11,346 nt of DNA from an uncultured Microbacterium sp. (GCF_943912325.1 NZ_CALTTX010000070.1:1-11346), one strand, 5' to 3'. Shown: positions 1 through 6,432, numbered from the stretch's first letter. Translations and numbers: made by a program. The notes: a model not told the origin generated them from the sequence alone.

Positions 1-156
1 CCGCGTTACCGCCGTGAGAGGGCGGCGTACTAGGCCGCTATACGATGGGGCCGTAGGCAACCGTTACAGTATGCCACGTCGGCGGGACGCCGACAAATCG
101 AGCGCCGTCGGCCGCGGCCGCTTGTCGTCGGCCGCTGAGCGGAGTTGACTCGTCTC
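1..156. other. Left-edge non-coding stretch with a small hairpin
   Basis: No convincing gene was seen here. It contains a perfect 7-bp inverted repeat, GTCGGCG at 78-84 and CGCCGAC at 88-94 with a GGA loop, and TANNNT-type -10-like hexamers (TACGAT at 41-46, TACAGT at 65-70) without a good -35. A stop codon at 15-17 could end a plus-strand gene lying mostly outside the window, but too little of it is present to judge. The region presumably carries the promoter of the MBL-fold gene that follows. Confidence 0.35.
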
Positions 157-795
157 ATGCGCATCACGAAATACGAGCACGCAACCCTCGTCGTCGAAAA
201 GGACGGCCGTCGCCTCATCATCGATCCCGGCTCCTTCACGACGCAGCTCCCCGACGTGACAGCGGTCGATGCCGTCGTTATCACGCACGAGCATCCCGAT
301 CACTTCACGGCCGCTCATTTGCGCACGATTCTGGATGCTTCGCCGGAGGCGACGCTCTACGGACCCGAGGGGGTCGCCGCCGCGGCATCCGATTTCGACA
401 TCACCGTCGTGCAGCCGGGTGACGAAATCGACGCGGGCGCCTTCACGCTGCGGTTTTTCGGCGGCACGCACAGCGTCATCCACTGGACTGTGCCGATCAT
501 CGACAACGTCGGCGTGCTCGTCGACGACACCCTCTACTACCCCGGCGACTCGTACGCCGTGCCGGGCGGGGTGGACGTCGAGGTGCTCGCCGCGCCGATC
601 GGCGCACCCTGGCTCAAGATCGGTGACGCGATGGATTTCGTGCTCGGAGTGCAGCCACGGGTCGCGTTCGGCACGCACGATCGCACTCTCTCGCCCGAAG
701 GCCTCGCGATGCACCGCCAGCGGCTCACGTGGGCAAGCGAGCAGGGCGGCGGCGAGTTCGTGCCCCTCAAGGCGGGCGAAGCGATCGACGTCTGA
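157..795 (+). CDS. MBL-fold metal-dependent hydrolase (UlaG/Lactamase_B_3-like)
   Basis: The 212-aa protein has the metallo-beta-lactamase fold signature. The metal-binding motif HEHPDH lies at residues 44-49 (H44, H46, D48, H49), followed by H105 in GGTHSVIH, D131 in YPGDS and H174 in FGTHD, which is the complete ligand set expected of a di-metal site. Length and the short insert-free layout match the small Lactamase_B_3 / UlaG-like branch rather than true beta-lactamases. There is no signal peptide, so it is probably cytosolic. The substrate cannot be told from sequence; this branch contains phosphodiesterases, lactonases and many uncharacterised members. I chose ATG 157 because GGAG at 141-144 precedes it by 12 nt; an in-frame TTG at 145 would add four residues but abut that GGAG directly. 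It converges on ptsH across a hairpin terminator. Confidence 0.88.
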   Translation: MRITKYEHATLVVEKDGRRLIIDPGSFTTQLPDVTAVDAVVITHEHPDHFTAAHLRTILDASPEATLYGPEGVAAAASDFDITVVQPGDEIDAGAFTLRFFGGTHSVIHWTVPIIDNVGVLVDDTLYYPGDSYAVPGGVDVEVLAAPIGAPWLKIGDAMDFVLGVQPRVAFGTHDRTLSPEGLAMHRQRLTWASEQGGGEFVPLKAGEAIDV

Positions 796-840
796 GACCG
801 CGCGAAACCGCGAAACCCGCACGAAGCAGGCAGAACGACG

Positions 841-869
841 ACGGGCCCCGGAACGATTCCGGGGCCCGT
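841..869. terminator. Bidirectional hairpin terminator between the MBL gene and ptsH
   Basis: A perfect 13-bp inverted repeat, 841-853 against 857-869, with a 3-nt CGA loop lies 45 nt after the MBL stop codon and 17 nt after the ptsH stop on the other strand. There is no long T tract, as is common in high-GC actinobacteria. Its position between two convergent genes fits a shared intrinsic terminator. Confidence 0.8.
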
Positions 870-886
870 GTTCAGCGTCAGCGCGC

Positions 887-1159
887 CTACTCCACCGCGT
901 CGAGGTCGGTTTCGAGCAGGGTCACGAGCGCGTCGAGTGCTTCGTCGGCGCCGTCGCCTTCGGCCTTGAGGGTGACGACCGTGCCGTGCGCGGCACCGAG
1001 GCCCATGAGCGAGAGGATGCTGCCCGCGTTGAGGTCGGGCCCACCCTCGACGGCGATCGTGACCGGCACGGCCTGCTCTTGCACGGCCTTCACGAACAGC
1101 TTCGCGGGGCGCGCGTGCAGGCCCGAGGCGCTGGCGATGGTGGCGGTACGTACTGCCAT
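887..1159 (-). CDS. ptsH: Phosphocarrier protein HPr of the sugar phosphotransferase system
   Basis: This 90-aa protein is HPr, the small cytosolic phosphocarrier that takes a phosphoryl group from enzyme I and passes it to the EIIA domains of sugar transporters. The active-site motif GLHARPA is present, with the phospho-accepting His at residue 15, the canonical position. The region NAGSILSLMGLG follows, with S47 at the place of the Ser-46 regulatory site of Firmicutes; actinobacteria generally lack HPr kinase, so that serine is probably not used for regulation here. The length equals the family norm. The start is set by a strong AGAAGGAG Shine-Dalgarno (plus-strand 1168-1175) 8 nt upstream; longer readings starting farther upstream would add about 38 residues of non-HPr sequence. 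It stands alone, divergent from the GT39 gene, and no ptsI or EII gene is in the window. Confidence 0.96.
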   Translation of the reverse strand: MAVRTATIASASGLHARPAKLFVKAVQEQAVPVTIAVEGGPDLNAGSILSLMGLGAAHGTVVTLKAEGDGADEALDALVTLLETDLDAVE

Positions 1160-1307
1160 CTCGGATTCTCCTTCTGTGGTTACTGCGGGGTGCTGTATCG
1201 ATCGTGCCCCATGCGCGCGCGTCGCGCGAACAGGGCCACTTCGAACGCGCGCAAGAATGCATAGCTGCGTCATATGCGGCTGAGCACATTCCCCCGATCG
1301 GCGCTTC

Positions 1308-1313
1308 TACGCT
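1308..1313 (+). promoter_or_regulatory. Candidate -10 box for a leaderless GT39 transcript
   Basis: The hexamer TACGCT fits the actinobacterial TANNNT -10 pattern and ends exactly 7 nt before ATG 1321, which has no Shine-Dalgarno upstream. That geometry would put the transcription start at or next to the A of the ATG. No convincing -35 was seen. Confidence 0.4.
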
Positions 1314-1320
1314 CACCCTC

Positions 1321-3588
1321 ATGAGCACCGCTGTGGCCACGGCATCCGTCCCCCTCCCCGCATCGACGACACGCGAGGGAACCGCCCGTCGCGGGCGCTG
1401 GGTGTGGCCCGTGGGACTCGTGGTCATCGGCGTGCTTGCCGGAGTACTGACGCTCTGGGGGCTCTCAAGCGCATCGCAGTCGAACTACTACGCGGCGATC
1501 GCTTTGTCGATGAGCGAAAGCTGGTCGAACTTCTTCTTCGGCTCGTTCGACCCCGCCGGCACCGTCACGCTCGACAAGATCCCCGGCTCGTTCTGGATTC
1601 CGGCGCTGTTCATCAAGACGTTCGGCTTCTCGGCGTGGGCGATCATCGCACCCAACGGGCTCGCCGCGATCGGCGCGGCGCTCATCACCGCCGTGACCGC
1701 TCGGCGCATCGCCGGCACGGGCGCGGGCCTCTTCGCGGGCGCGATCGTCGCGACGACGCCAATCCTCGTCGCCGTCTCGCGCTCGAACCAACCCGAGATG
1801 TTCTTCGTGCTGTGCCTCTCGGCCGTCGCCTGGGCGGCAACGCACGCCGTGCAGCAACGCCGGCTTCGCTGGCTGCTCGCCGCGGGAGCATTCATCGCCC
1901 TCGCCTTCCAGACGTACATGCTCGAAGCGTGGGCCGTCTGGCCGGCGCTCGCCGCGGCCTACCTCACTACGAAGCAGCCGTGGCTCCGCAAGATCTGGCA
2001 CCTCGCGGTCGCCGGTATCGCGAGCCTGGTGCTGTCGCTCAGCTGGATCATCATCGTCTCGCTCATTCCCGCGGAGTCTCGCCCCTACATCGGCAGCACG
2101 ATTCACAATTCGGCGTGGGAGATGGTCTTCGGTTACAACGGGCTCGGTCGCTTCTCGGCAACCGTCGATTCGACCGACTACAACTCGTTCACGCCGCCGT
2201 TCTCGGGTTCGGCGAGCGCCGTGCGCCTGTTCAACGAACAGCTGGCCGGCCAGATCGCGTGGCTGATTCCGGCGGCGTTGGTGGCGATCGTCGTGCTGTG
2301 GATGATGAAGTTCTCGCGCGCACTCGTCGTGCTGCTCGGCGGGTGGTTCCTGACATTCGGGGCGATGTTCTCGGCGGTCGCCGGCATGCACCAGTTCTAT
2401 ACGGCGTCGCTCGCGATCCCGATGGCGCTGCTCGTCGGCACGGCGTTCGCGTGGGCGCGGCGCCACGGGGTGCTCTGGGCTCAGCTGACGCTGTTGGGTG
2501 TCGCGGCTCTCACCGCCCTCGCGATCGGGCTCGTCTATCGCGGATACTCGATTCCCGTAGCCCTCGTGCAACTCGGCGTGGCCCTCGTCGCGGGAGCGCT
2601 CATCGTGCGCGAGTGGCGGCACGCGCGCGGAGCGGACATCCCTCGCACGCAACCGTGGATCGCGGTGATCGCGGCGATCGGGATGCTTCTCACTCCGGCT
2701 GCCTGGTCGGCGGTGACGCTCGTCCACCCGTCGTCGACGAATCCGGTCGCGGGAGGCGTCAGCGAGATGAGCATGGGGTTCGGTATGGGCGGCCGCGGCG
2801 GCGCGGGCGGCACCGGCGCCGGATTCGGCGGCCAGACGGGCCAGCGCGACGCGGGCGGCACGCGTGGCGATAGCGGTGCGAACGGCTTCCCGCAGGGTCA
2901 GCCGCCCTCGGGCGGAACGAGCGCGATGGGGCAGCCGCCGTCCGGCGGAACGGGTCAAGCGGGCGGTCCGGGAGGATCAGGCGGCATGGGTCAGCCGCCG
3001 TCCGGAGGGACAGGTCAGGCGGGCGGCCCCGGCGGATCTTCGGGACAGACCGGCACCGGCCAGCCCCCGTTGGGCGGCACGGCCAACGACTCCGGCGGGT
3101 TCGGCGGAGCGGGCGGCTTCGGCGGAACGGGCGGCTTCGGCGGCGCGACCTCCGAGACCGACTCGGCACTCGTGACCTGGTTGCAGGCCAACCAGAGCGG
3201 CACCGAGTACCTCATCGCGACGTTCGGTGCGCAATACGCGGCGAGCCTCATCATCGGCTCCGGCGGCGAATCGGTCCTCCCGATCGGCGGCTTCAGCGGC
3301 AACGACCCCGTGCCGACCCTCGCGGCGTTCCAGGACCTCATCGCGTCGGGAGACCTGAAGTATGTGCTGGTCTCTGCCCAAGGCGCGGGCGAAAGCGGCG
3401 GTCGCAGCGGCGGCATGGGCGGTGGCGGCGGCGGGTTCGGCGGAGCGGGCGGCATGGGCGGTTCGTCGTCGAAGACGACGTCGGCGAGCGAGATCCGCTC
3501 GTGGGTCGAGCAGAACTGCACAGCCGTGACGGATGCTCCGAGCTCGGGCATCTACGCGTGCTCAGCTTCGAGCGCCGCCGGCGCGTGA
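1321..3588 (+). CDS. Membrane glycosyltransferase family 39 (YkcB-like) with Gly-rich extracellular inserts
   Basis: The 755-aa protein is a GT-C fold, polyprenyl-phosphate-sugar-dependent glycosyltransferase of the GT39/ArnT/PMT type. The first TM segment is at about residues 28-48. It is followed by the luminal loop motif FGSFDPAGTVTLDK (about residues 73-86), which carries the acidic residues expected of the catalytic loop, and by YNGLGRF in a later loop. Roughly eleven or more hydrophobic segments fill residues 28-475. A Gly-rich low-complexity stretch (about 483-610) links to a C-terminal soluble domain (about 615-755), itself interrupted by a second Gly-rich patch (about 690-717) and ending with C733 and C747, a possible disulfide. 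The architecture matches Bacillus YkcB and actinobacterial relatives annotated as putative mannosyltransferases. Sugar and acceptor are unknown; it probably acts on the outer face of the membrane. ATG 1321 gives a family-like N-terminus; an in-frame ATG at 1204 would add 39 unconvincing residues. Confidence 0.85.
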   Translation: MSTAVATASVPLPASTTREGTARRGRWVWPVGLVVIGVLAGVLTLWGLSSASQSNYYAAIALSMSESWSNFFFGSFDPAGTVTLDKIPGSFWIPALFIKTFGFSAWAIIAPNGLAAIGAALITAVTARRIAGTGAGLFAGAIVATTPILVAVSRSNQPEMFFVLCLSAVAWAATHAVQQRRLRWLLAAGAFIALAFQTYMLEAWAVWPALAAAYLTTKQPWLRKIWHLAVAGIASLVLSLSWIIIVSLIPAESRPYIGSTIHNSAWEMVFGYNGLGRFSATVDSTDYNSFTPPFSGSASAVRLFNEQLAGQIAWLIPAALVAIVVLWMMKFSRALVVLLGGWFLTFGAMFSAVAGMHQFYTASLAIPMALLVGTAFAWARRHGVLWAQLTLLGVAALTALAIGLVYRGYSIPVALVQLGVALVAGALIVREWRHARGADIPRTQPWIAVIAAIGMLLTPAAWSAVTLVHPSSTNPVAGGVSEMSMGFGMGGRGGAGGTGAGFGGQTGQRDAGGTRGDSGANGFPQGQPPSGGTSAMGQPPSGGTGQAGGPGGSGGMGQPPSGGTGQAGGPGGSSGQTGTGQPPLGGTANDSGGFGGAGGFGGTGGFGGATSETDSALVTWLQANQSGTEYLIATFGAQYAASLIIGSGGESVLPIGGFSGNDPVPTLAAFQDLIASGDLKYVLVSAQGAGESGGRSGGMGGGGGGFGGAGGMGGSSSKTTSASEIRSWVEQNCTAVTDAPSSGIYACSASSAAGA
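2926..3045 (+). repeat. Tandem 60-bp (20-residue) duplication in the GT39 linker
   Basis: Two adjacent 60-bp units (2926-2985 and 2986-3045) encode near-identical 20-residue blocks starting MGQPPSGGTGQAGG. The units differ at several positions, mostly third codon positions, so the duplication is not brand-new. Half-units of the same motif (GQPPSGGT, GQPPLGGT) flank it on both sides. Confidence 0.9.
3092..3150 (+). repeat. Short GGFGGx tandem repeats in the GT39 linker
   Basis: Three successive copies of a GGFGGA/GGFGGT-like six-residue unit (18-bp period) lie at the end of the Gly-rich linker. Similar GGFGGAGG and GGMGG units recur in the second patch near 3418-3462. Confidence 0.75.
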
Positions 3589-3635
3589 CCCTCGGCATCC
3601 CGATTCCTCGCTCTCGTTTCTCACGAGGCCCGTGG

Positions 3636-3652
3636 TTCTCACAATGCGAGAA
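3636..3652. promoter_or_regulatory. 17-bp near-perfect palindrome after the GT39 gene
   Basis: TTCTCACAATGCGAGAA reads as an inverted repeat around its central A with a single mismatched pair. No T tract follows. It may be a weak transcript-end hairpin for the GT39 gene or an operator belonging to the cluster farther downstream. Confidence 0.35.
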
Positions 3653-3666
3653 GTTGTAGGAATCCC

Positions 3667-3710
3667 ATAAGAGACGGAGTCTCACCGCTTATTGAACTTG
3701 GCGTCAATAA
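3667..3710. promoter_or_regulatory. Cluster of nested palindromes upstream of the heptad-repeat gene
   Basis: Three inverted repeats lie within 44 bp: GAGAC-GGA-GTCTC (3671-3683, perfect 5-3-5); ATAAG (3667-3671) with CTTAT (3688-3692) enclosing it; and TTATTGA-N8-TCAATAA (3689-3710, perfect 7-8-7). The last has the size and AT-rich half-sites of a dimeric repressor operator such as those of the TetR family. The local base composition is clearly less GC-rich than the surroundings, as expected of a promoter. No TANNNT -10 with a good -35 could be fixed. The remaining gap, 3711-3846, holds no gene that I can support. Confidence 0.45.
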
Positions 3711-3846
3711 CACTGCGTGCGCGGAACGCTGGCGGGAACGAGTACGTTCAGCGCACCCGGTCGTCGTGACGATGTCGTCAGCACGCGTCGGGTCTCAGGG
3801 GAATCGACCGGCGCGTGGGGCGCCGGCCTACACAGTGGAGCACTCA

Positions 3847-5406
3847 ATGACGAGAACCTCAGCCCGGGCCGTGCACAAGCACGGTCTTGGACTCACGATC
3901 ATCGCCGTCGGCCTGGCATTTGCCTTGGCCGCGATGATCGTCTTCCATTTCATCGCGATCAACCGCCTCGCGGCGGGCTCGCAGCAGCTCTCGGACGGAG
4001 CGGCGCAGGCGCACGACGGTGCCGTCTCGCTCTCAACGGGCGCAGACACGCTCGCGGGCGGGGCGACCGACATCGCCGAAGGCGCCGAGAAGGTTTCGGG
4101 CGGTGCCGCGTCGGCTTCAACCGGTGCCATCAACCTCGCCGACGGTGCAGACTCCGCCGCGGCCGGCGCTCAGAAGCTCGCGACGGGCGCAACGAGCCTC
4201 GCGACCGGCGCGCGCAGCGCTTCGGCGGGTGGCACGACGCTCGCGAACGGCAGCTCGACGCTCGCCTCGGGCACGTCGACGCTCGCGGCCGGCGCAAGCA
4301 CGGCTCAGACCGGTGCCGCAACGCTCGCCGCGGGCGCGAAGGACGCCGCCACCGGCGCCGCGACCCTTGCCGCGAAGAGCCAGTCGCTCAGCACCGCGGT
4401 CGTGGGCAACAACACGATTGCACAGCAGTTGGCGGCGGGCGCGGGTCAGCTGCAGCAGCAGCTGCAGGCCGGCGCCACGGCATCCACCCAGCTGCGCGTG
4501 GCCGACCCGGCGACGATCCCGGCCGTCGCGCAAGCAACGGGGAGCAACCTCGTCGGCGCGATCTCGCAGCTCGCCCAGCTCCCCGCCGGAACGATCCTGC
4601 CCGCGGGCACGCCCCTCGCGAACGGCACGGTCGCCGACGGCACGACGACGACGCGTGAGGCCGGCCTCGCGGTCGCGGCCGGCGTCATCGCGAACCTCCG
4701 CGGCGGTGCCGCCAACCTCGCGAATGGCATGGCTGCCGCAGCGGCCGGTGCGGGCAACCTGCAGGGCAGCCTCGGCGCCTTCGTCAACGGCGGTACCTTC
4801 GGCACGACGGTGTGGCCCGGCACGACGTACCTCGCCAGCACCACAACGGGCGCCCCGGCGCTCGCGGCCGGCGCGCAGCAGCTCTCGACAGGCATCGGCA
4901 CGCTCAGCGCAGGTGCCGACCGCCTGAGCGCGGGCGTGTCCGACCTCGCGGCGGGAGCCGGCAAGGTCGACCAGGGCGCACAGAGCGTCGCCGCGGGTGC
5001 GACCAAGCTCAACACGGGCCTGTCGTCGCTCTCGTCGGGCGCCGCGAAGCTCGACGCGGGTGCGACGTCGCTCTCGACCGGGACGCAGACCCTCGCAACG
5101 GGCGCAGACACCCTCTCGACGGGCCTCGGCACGCTCGCGACGGGTGCCACGTCGCTCGCCGACGGCGCCGGCCGCCTCAACGACGGTGCCGCCACGCTGC
5201 AGGACGGCGCTCACCGCCTCGCCGACGGCAACGGCCAGGTCGCGACCGGCTCGGTGACGCTGTCGAGCGGCGCCAAGGGCGTCATCCCGACGATGCTCCC
5301 CTGGCTGCTCGGCGCCGCGCTCATCGCGCTCATCGGCCTCGGGTTCTGGGTCGGGCACCGCATCTCGCACCGCCTGCGCGAGAACCGCACGCCGCTCGTC
5401 GCCTGA
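3847..5406 (+). CDS. Two-TM surface protein built of xxxLxxG heptad repeats (YhgE/Pip-type repeats)
   Basis: The 519-aa protein starts with a short basic cytoplasmic segment and a TM helix at about residues 14-38. Then come 20 uninterrupted heptads of the L-x-x-G-A-x-x type (residues 41-180), a 158-residue non-repeat central region (181-338), another 20 heptads (339-478), a second TM helix at about 483-504, and a basic tail. Positive residues at both ends predict N-in/C-in topology with the whole repeat region outside. The heptad is the known X-X-X-Leu-X-X-Gly repeat found in YhgE/Pip phage-infection/ESX-like proteins, but the multi-spanning C-terminal domain of those proteins is absent. The function is unknown; a long cell-envelope stalk is the likely form. 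The start is fixed by GTGGAG at 3835-3840, 6 nt before ATG 3847. The repeats are very rich in Ala, Ser, Thr and Gly. Confidence 0.85.
   Translation: MTRTSARAVHKHGLGLTIIAVGLAFALAAMIVFHFIAINRLAAGSQQLSDGAAQAHDGAVSLSTGADTLAGGATDIAEGAEKVSGGAASASTGAINLADGADSAAAGAQKLATGATSLATGARSASAGGTTLANGSSTLASGTSTLAAGASTAQTGAATLAAGAKDAATGAATLAAKSQSLSTAVVGNNTIAQQLAAGAGQLQQQLQAGATASTQLRVADPATIPAVAQATGSNLVGAISQLAQLPAGTILPAGTPLANGTVADGTTTTREAGLAVAAGVIANLRGGAANLANGMAAAAAGAGNLQGSLGAFVNGGTFGTTVWPGTTYLASTTTGAPALAAGAQQLSTGIGTLSAGADRLSAGVSDLAAGAGKVDQGAQSVAAGATKLNTGLSSLSSGAAKLDAGATSLSTGTQTLATGADTLSTGLGTLATGATSLADGAGRLNDGAATLQDGAHRLADGNGQVATGSVTLSSGAKGVIPTMLPWLLGAALIALIGLGFWVGHRISHRLRENRTPLVA
3967..4386 (+). repeat. N-terminal array of 20 heptads (21-bp period)
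   Basis: Twenty consecutive seven-residue units run from L41 to residue 180, with Leu (sometimes Ala, Ile or Val) at position 1 and Gly at position 4. The last unit has Lys in place of the position-4 Gly. The DNA shows the same 21-bp periodicity, with frequent ctcgc-x-xcgggc-like spelling. Confidence 0.9.
4861..5280 (+). repeat. C-terminal array of 20 heptads (21-bp period)
   Basis: Twenty consecutive units run from L339 to G478, every one with Gly at position 4 and most with Leu at position 1. This array is more regular than the N-terminal one. It runs directly into the residues preceding the second TM helix. Confidence 0.9.
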
Positions 5407-5425
5407 GCACGACGCGCCAACACGC

Positions 5426-5461
5426 ACGAAGGGGATGCTCCACCAGGAGCATCCCCTTCGT
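5426..5461. terminator. Bidirectional terminator between the heptad gene and the dioxygenase gene
   Basis: A perfect 16-bp inverted repeat, 5426-5441 against 5446-5461, with an ACCA loop lies 19 nt after the heptad-gene stop and about 50 nt from the stop of the convergent minus-strand gene. The stem contains the GGATGC/GCATCC hexamer that is frequent throughout the window. Confidence 0.9.
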
Positions 5462-5511
5462 CGTTCGCGTTCCCGAAGGAACGCCGCGATCACGCGATCA
5501 GCAGATCGAAC

Positions 5512-6294
5512 TCACGCCTCGCTCATCGCGGTGACCTTGGCAAGTTCGGCCTGGCCCTTGGCGGCGTAGTACGCGGCACGAGCGGCGTCGCGGCGCGCCT
5601 GCTCGGCCTGGCCCTCGTCGAGCTCTTCTTGCGAGATCTCGACCGACTCGGTGTGCGGGCGGCCGTTGTACTTCTCGATGTAGGCGTCGAGCTCGGGGCC
5701 CGAGGTCCACGACGTAATGAGGCAGTAGCGCGGCTCGTCGCCGTGGTGCGTCGCCGCGTGCCACAGACGCTGCGTGTCGATGATCAGCTGCGCACCGGCG
5801 GGCAGCGCGATGCGCACCTCACCCTCGGGGTCGGTGCGGTTGTGACGCAACACGAAGTAGCTCTCTGTGTCGTTCGTCAGGTTGAAGAACCCGCGCACGA
5901 CCCAGCCCGTGCCGTCGGGGTTGAGACGGTTGTTGTCGTCTTGGTGCAGGTTGTAGAGGCAGTCGCCGTAGGTGTTGGGCTGCAGCTCGATGATCCGGCA
6001 ACGACCGACATTGGCGCCCGGCTCTTGCGCGCGCTTCGTCAGCGTCGGCGCGATTTCGGTCTGCGAGTCGATCCAGACGCCGTCTTTGTCGGTGCGCGGC
6101 GGCTTGTGGTTCCAGAAGCCGTTGCACTCGATCTCGCCGAACGCGCTCGCGAGGGGCGCGAAACGGGTGTCGCCCGAGGACTTCCAGTCGTTGTACTCGA
6201 GGTCGAGCCATTCCTTCGGGTCGATGGGCTCGTTGTAGCTATCGAGAACGACGTAGCCGGTCTCTTCGAGAGCCTTCGAGGTGATGTATGCCAT
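5512..6294 (-). CDS. Putative Fe(II)/2-oxoglutarate-dependent dioxygenase
   Basis: The 260-aa soluble protein has the arrangement expected of the double-stranded beta-helix 2OG oxygenases: an HxD pair at H117/D119 (NLHQDD), a distal histidine at H179 (RLWHAATHH) and R189 ten residues later (EPRYC), suited to bind the 2-oxoglutarate carboxylate. Hydrophobic strands (VVRGFFNL, SYFVLRHN, QLIIDT) lie between them. About 55 C-terminal residues beyond the core are Glu/Gln/Ala-rich and probably helical. I do not recognise a named family, and the substrate is unknown; small-molecule or amino-acid hydroxylation is the general possibility. ATG 6294 is preceded by AAAGG about 11 nt upstream. It is divergent from the DUF262 gene and its promoter region contains an iron-box-like palindrome, which would fit an enzyme that needs ferrous iron. 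Confidence 0.6.
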   Translation of the reverse strand: MAYITSKALEETGYVVLDSYNEPIDPKEWLDLEYNDWKSSGDTRFAPLASAFGEIECNGFWNHKPPRTDKDGVWIDSQTEIAPTLTKRAQEPGANVGRCRIIELQPNTYGDCLYNLHQDDNNRLNPDGTGWVVRGFFNLTNDTESYFVLRHNRTDPEGEVRIALPAGAQLIIDTQRLWHAATHHGDEPRYCLITSWTSGPELDAYIEKYNGRPHTESVEISQEELDEGQAEQARRDAARAAYYAAKGQAELAKVTAMSEA

Positions 6295-6328
6295 GCGATG
6301 AATCGCCTTTCGTCGGTGGGCCAGCGAA

Positions 6329-6334
6329 GTTTTA
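6329..6334 (-). promoter_or_regulatory. Tentative -10 box for the dioxygenase gene
   Basis: On the minus strand TAAAAC forms the only AT-rich hexamer upstream of the gene, 34 nt from the start codon. An 18-nt spacer separates it from TAGGCT inside the iron-box-like palindrome, which would therefore cover the -35 region. The match to consensus is weak. Confidence 0.3.
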
Positions 6335-6345
6335 ACAGGCCCGAC

Positions 6346-6364
6346 TTAGGCAAGCCTACCTCCG
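6346..6364. promoter_or_regulatory. Candidate DtxR/IdeR-type iron box
   Basis: TTAGGCAAGCCTACCTCCG contains a perfect TAGGC-AA-GCCTA palindrome (6347-6358). Aligned by hand to the known DtxR consensus TTAGGTTAGCCTAACCTAA it matches 12 of 19 positions, 11 of them in the first 13, so one half-site is strong and the outer end is weak. It lies in the 138-bp gap between the divergent dioxygenase and DUF262 genes, overlapping the likely -35 region of the former. Confidence 0.45.
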
Positions 6365-6394
6365 AGCCTCCGGCGTCTCCCGGAAGGGCGCCGG

Positions 6395-6400
6395 TAGAAT
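6395..6400 (+). promoter_or_regulatory. Candidate -10 box for the DUF262 gene
   Basis: TAGAAT differs from TATAAT at one base and lies 32 nt before ATG 6433. No clear -35 is present. A GC-rich inverted repeat, CCGGCG (6370-6375) and CGCCGG (6389-6394), occupies the spacer directly upstream. Confidence 0.5.
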
Positions 6401-6432
6401 TCGAGGCGTCCCGCGAAAGGCATCCCTCCTTC

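Noticed and set aside
64..822. Long minus-strand open frame opposite the MBL gene
   Set aside because: The MBL gene carries the full set of metal-ligand motifs; the opposite frame is Arg/Asp-rich with no recognisable domain.
1215..1252. GCGCGCGT/ACGCGCGC arms as a regulatory stem
   Set aside because: Alternating GC runs pair easily by chance in this composition, and the 22-nt loop is not typical of an operator or terminator.
1204..1320. A 39-residue N-terminal extension of the GT39 protein
   Set aside because: The added residues are not family-like, have no ribosome site, and would cover the divergent promoter region of ptsH.
3717..4658. Plus-strand frame overlapping the start of the heptad gene
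   Set aside because: It is Arg/His-rich with no domain and is out of frame with the strongly repetitive, TM-flanked heptad protein that has a proper ribosome site.
3967..5280. CRISPR-like regular repetition
   Set aside because: The 21-bp period is codon-phased, continuous without unique spacers and encodes a known heptad; no cas genes are near.
4117..5493. Long minus-strand frames opposite the heptad-repeat gene
   Set aside because: They are a by-product of the 21-bp repetitive coding sequence and would read through the shared terminator; no domain or ribosome site supports them.
5629..6432. A long upstream in-frame extension of the DUF262 coding frame
   Set aside because: It is antisense to the dioxygenase gene, crosses the promoter region with its -10-like TAGAAT and iron-box-like palindrome, and gives Arg/Val-rich low-complexity protein typical of shadow frames in high-GC DNA.
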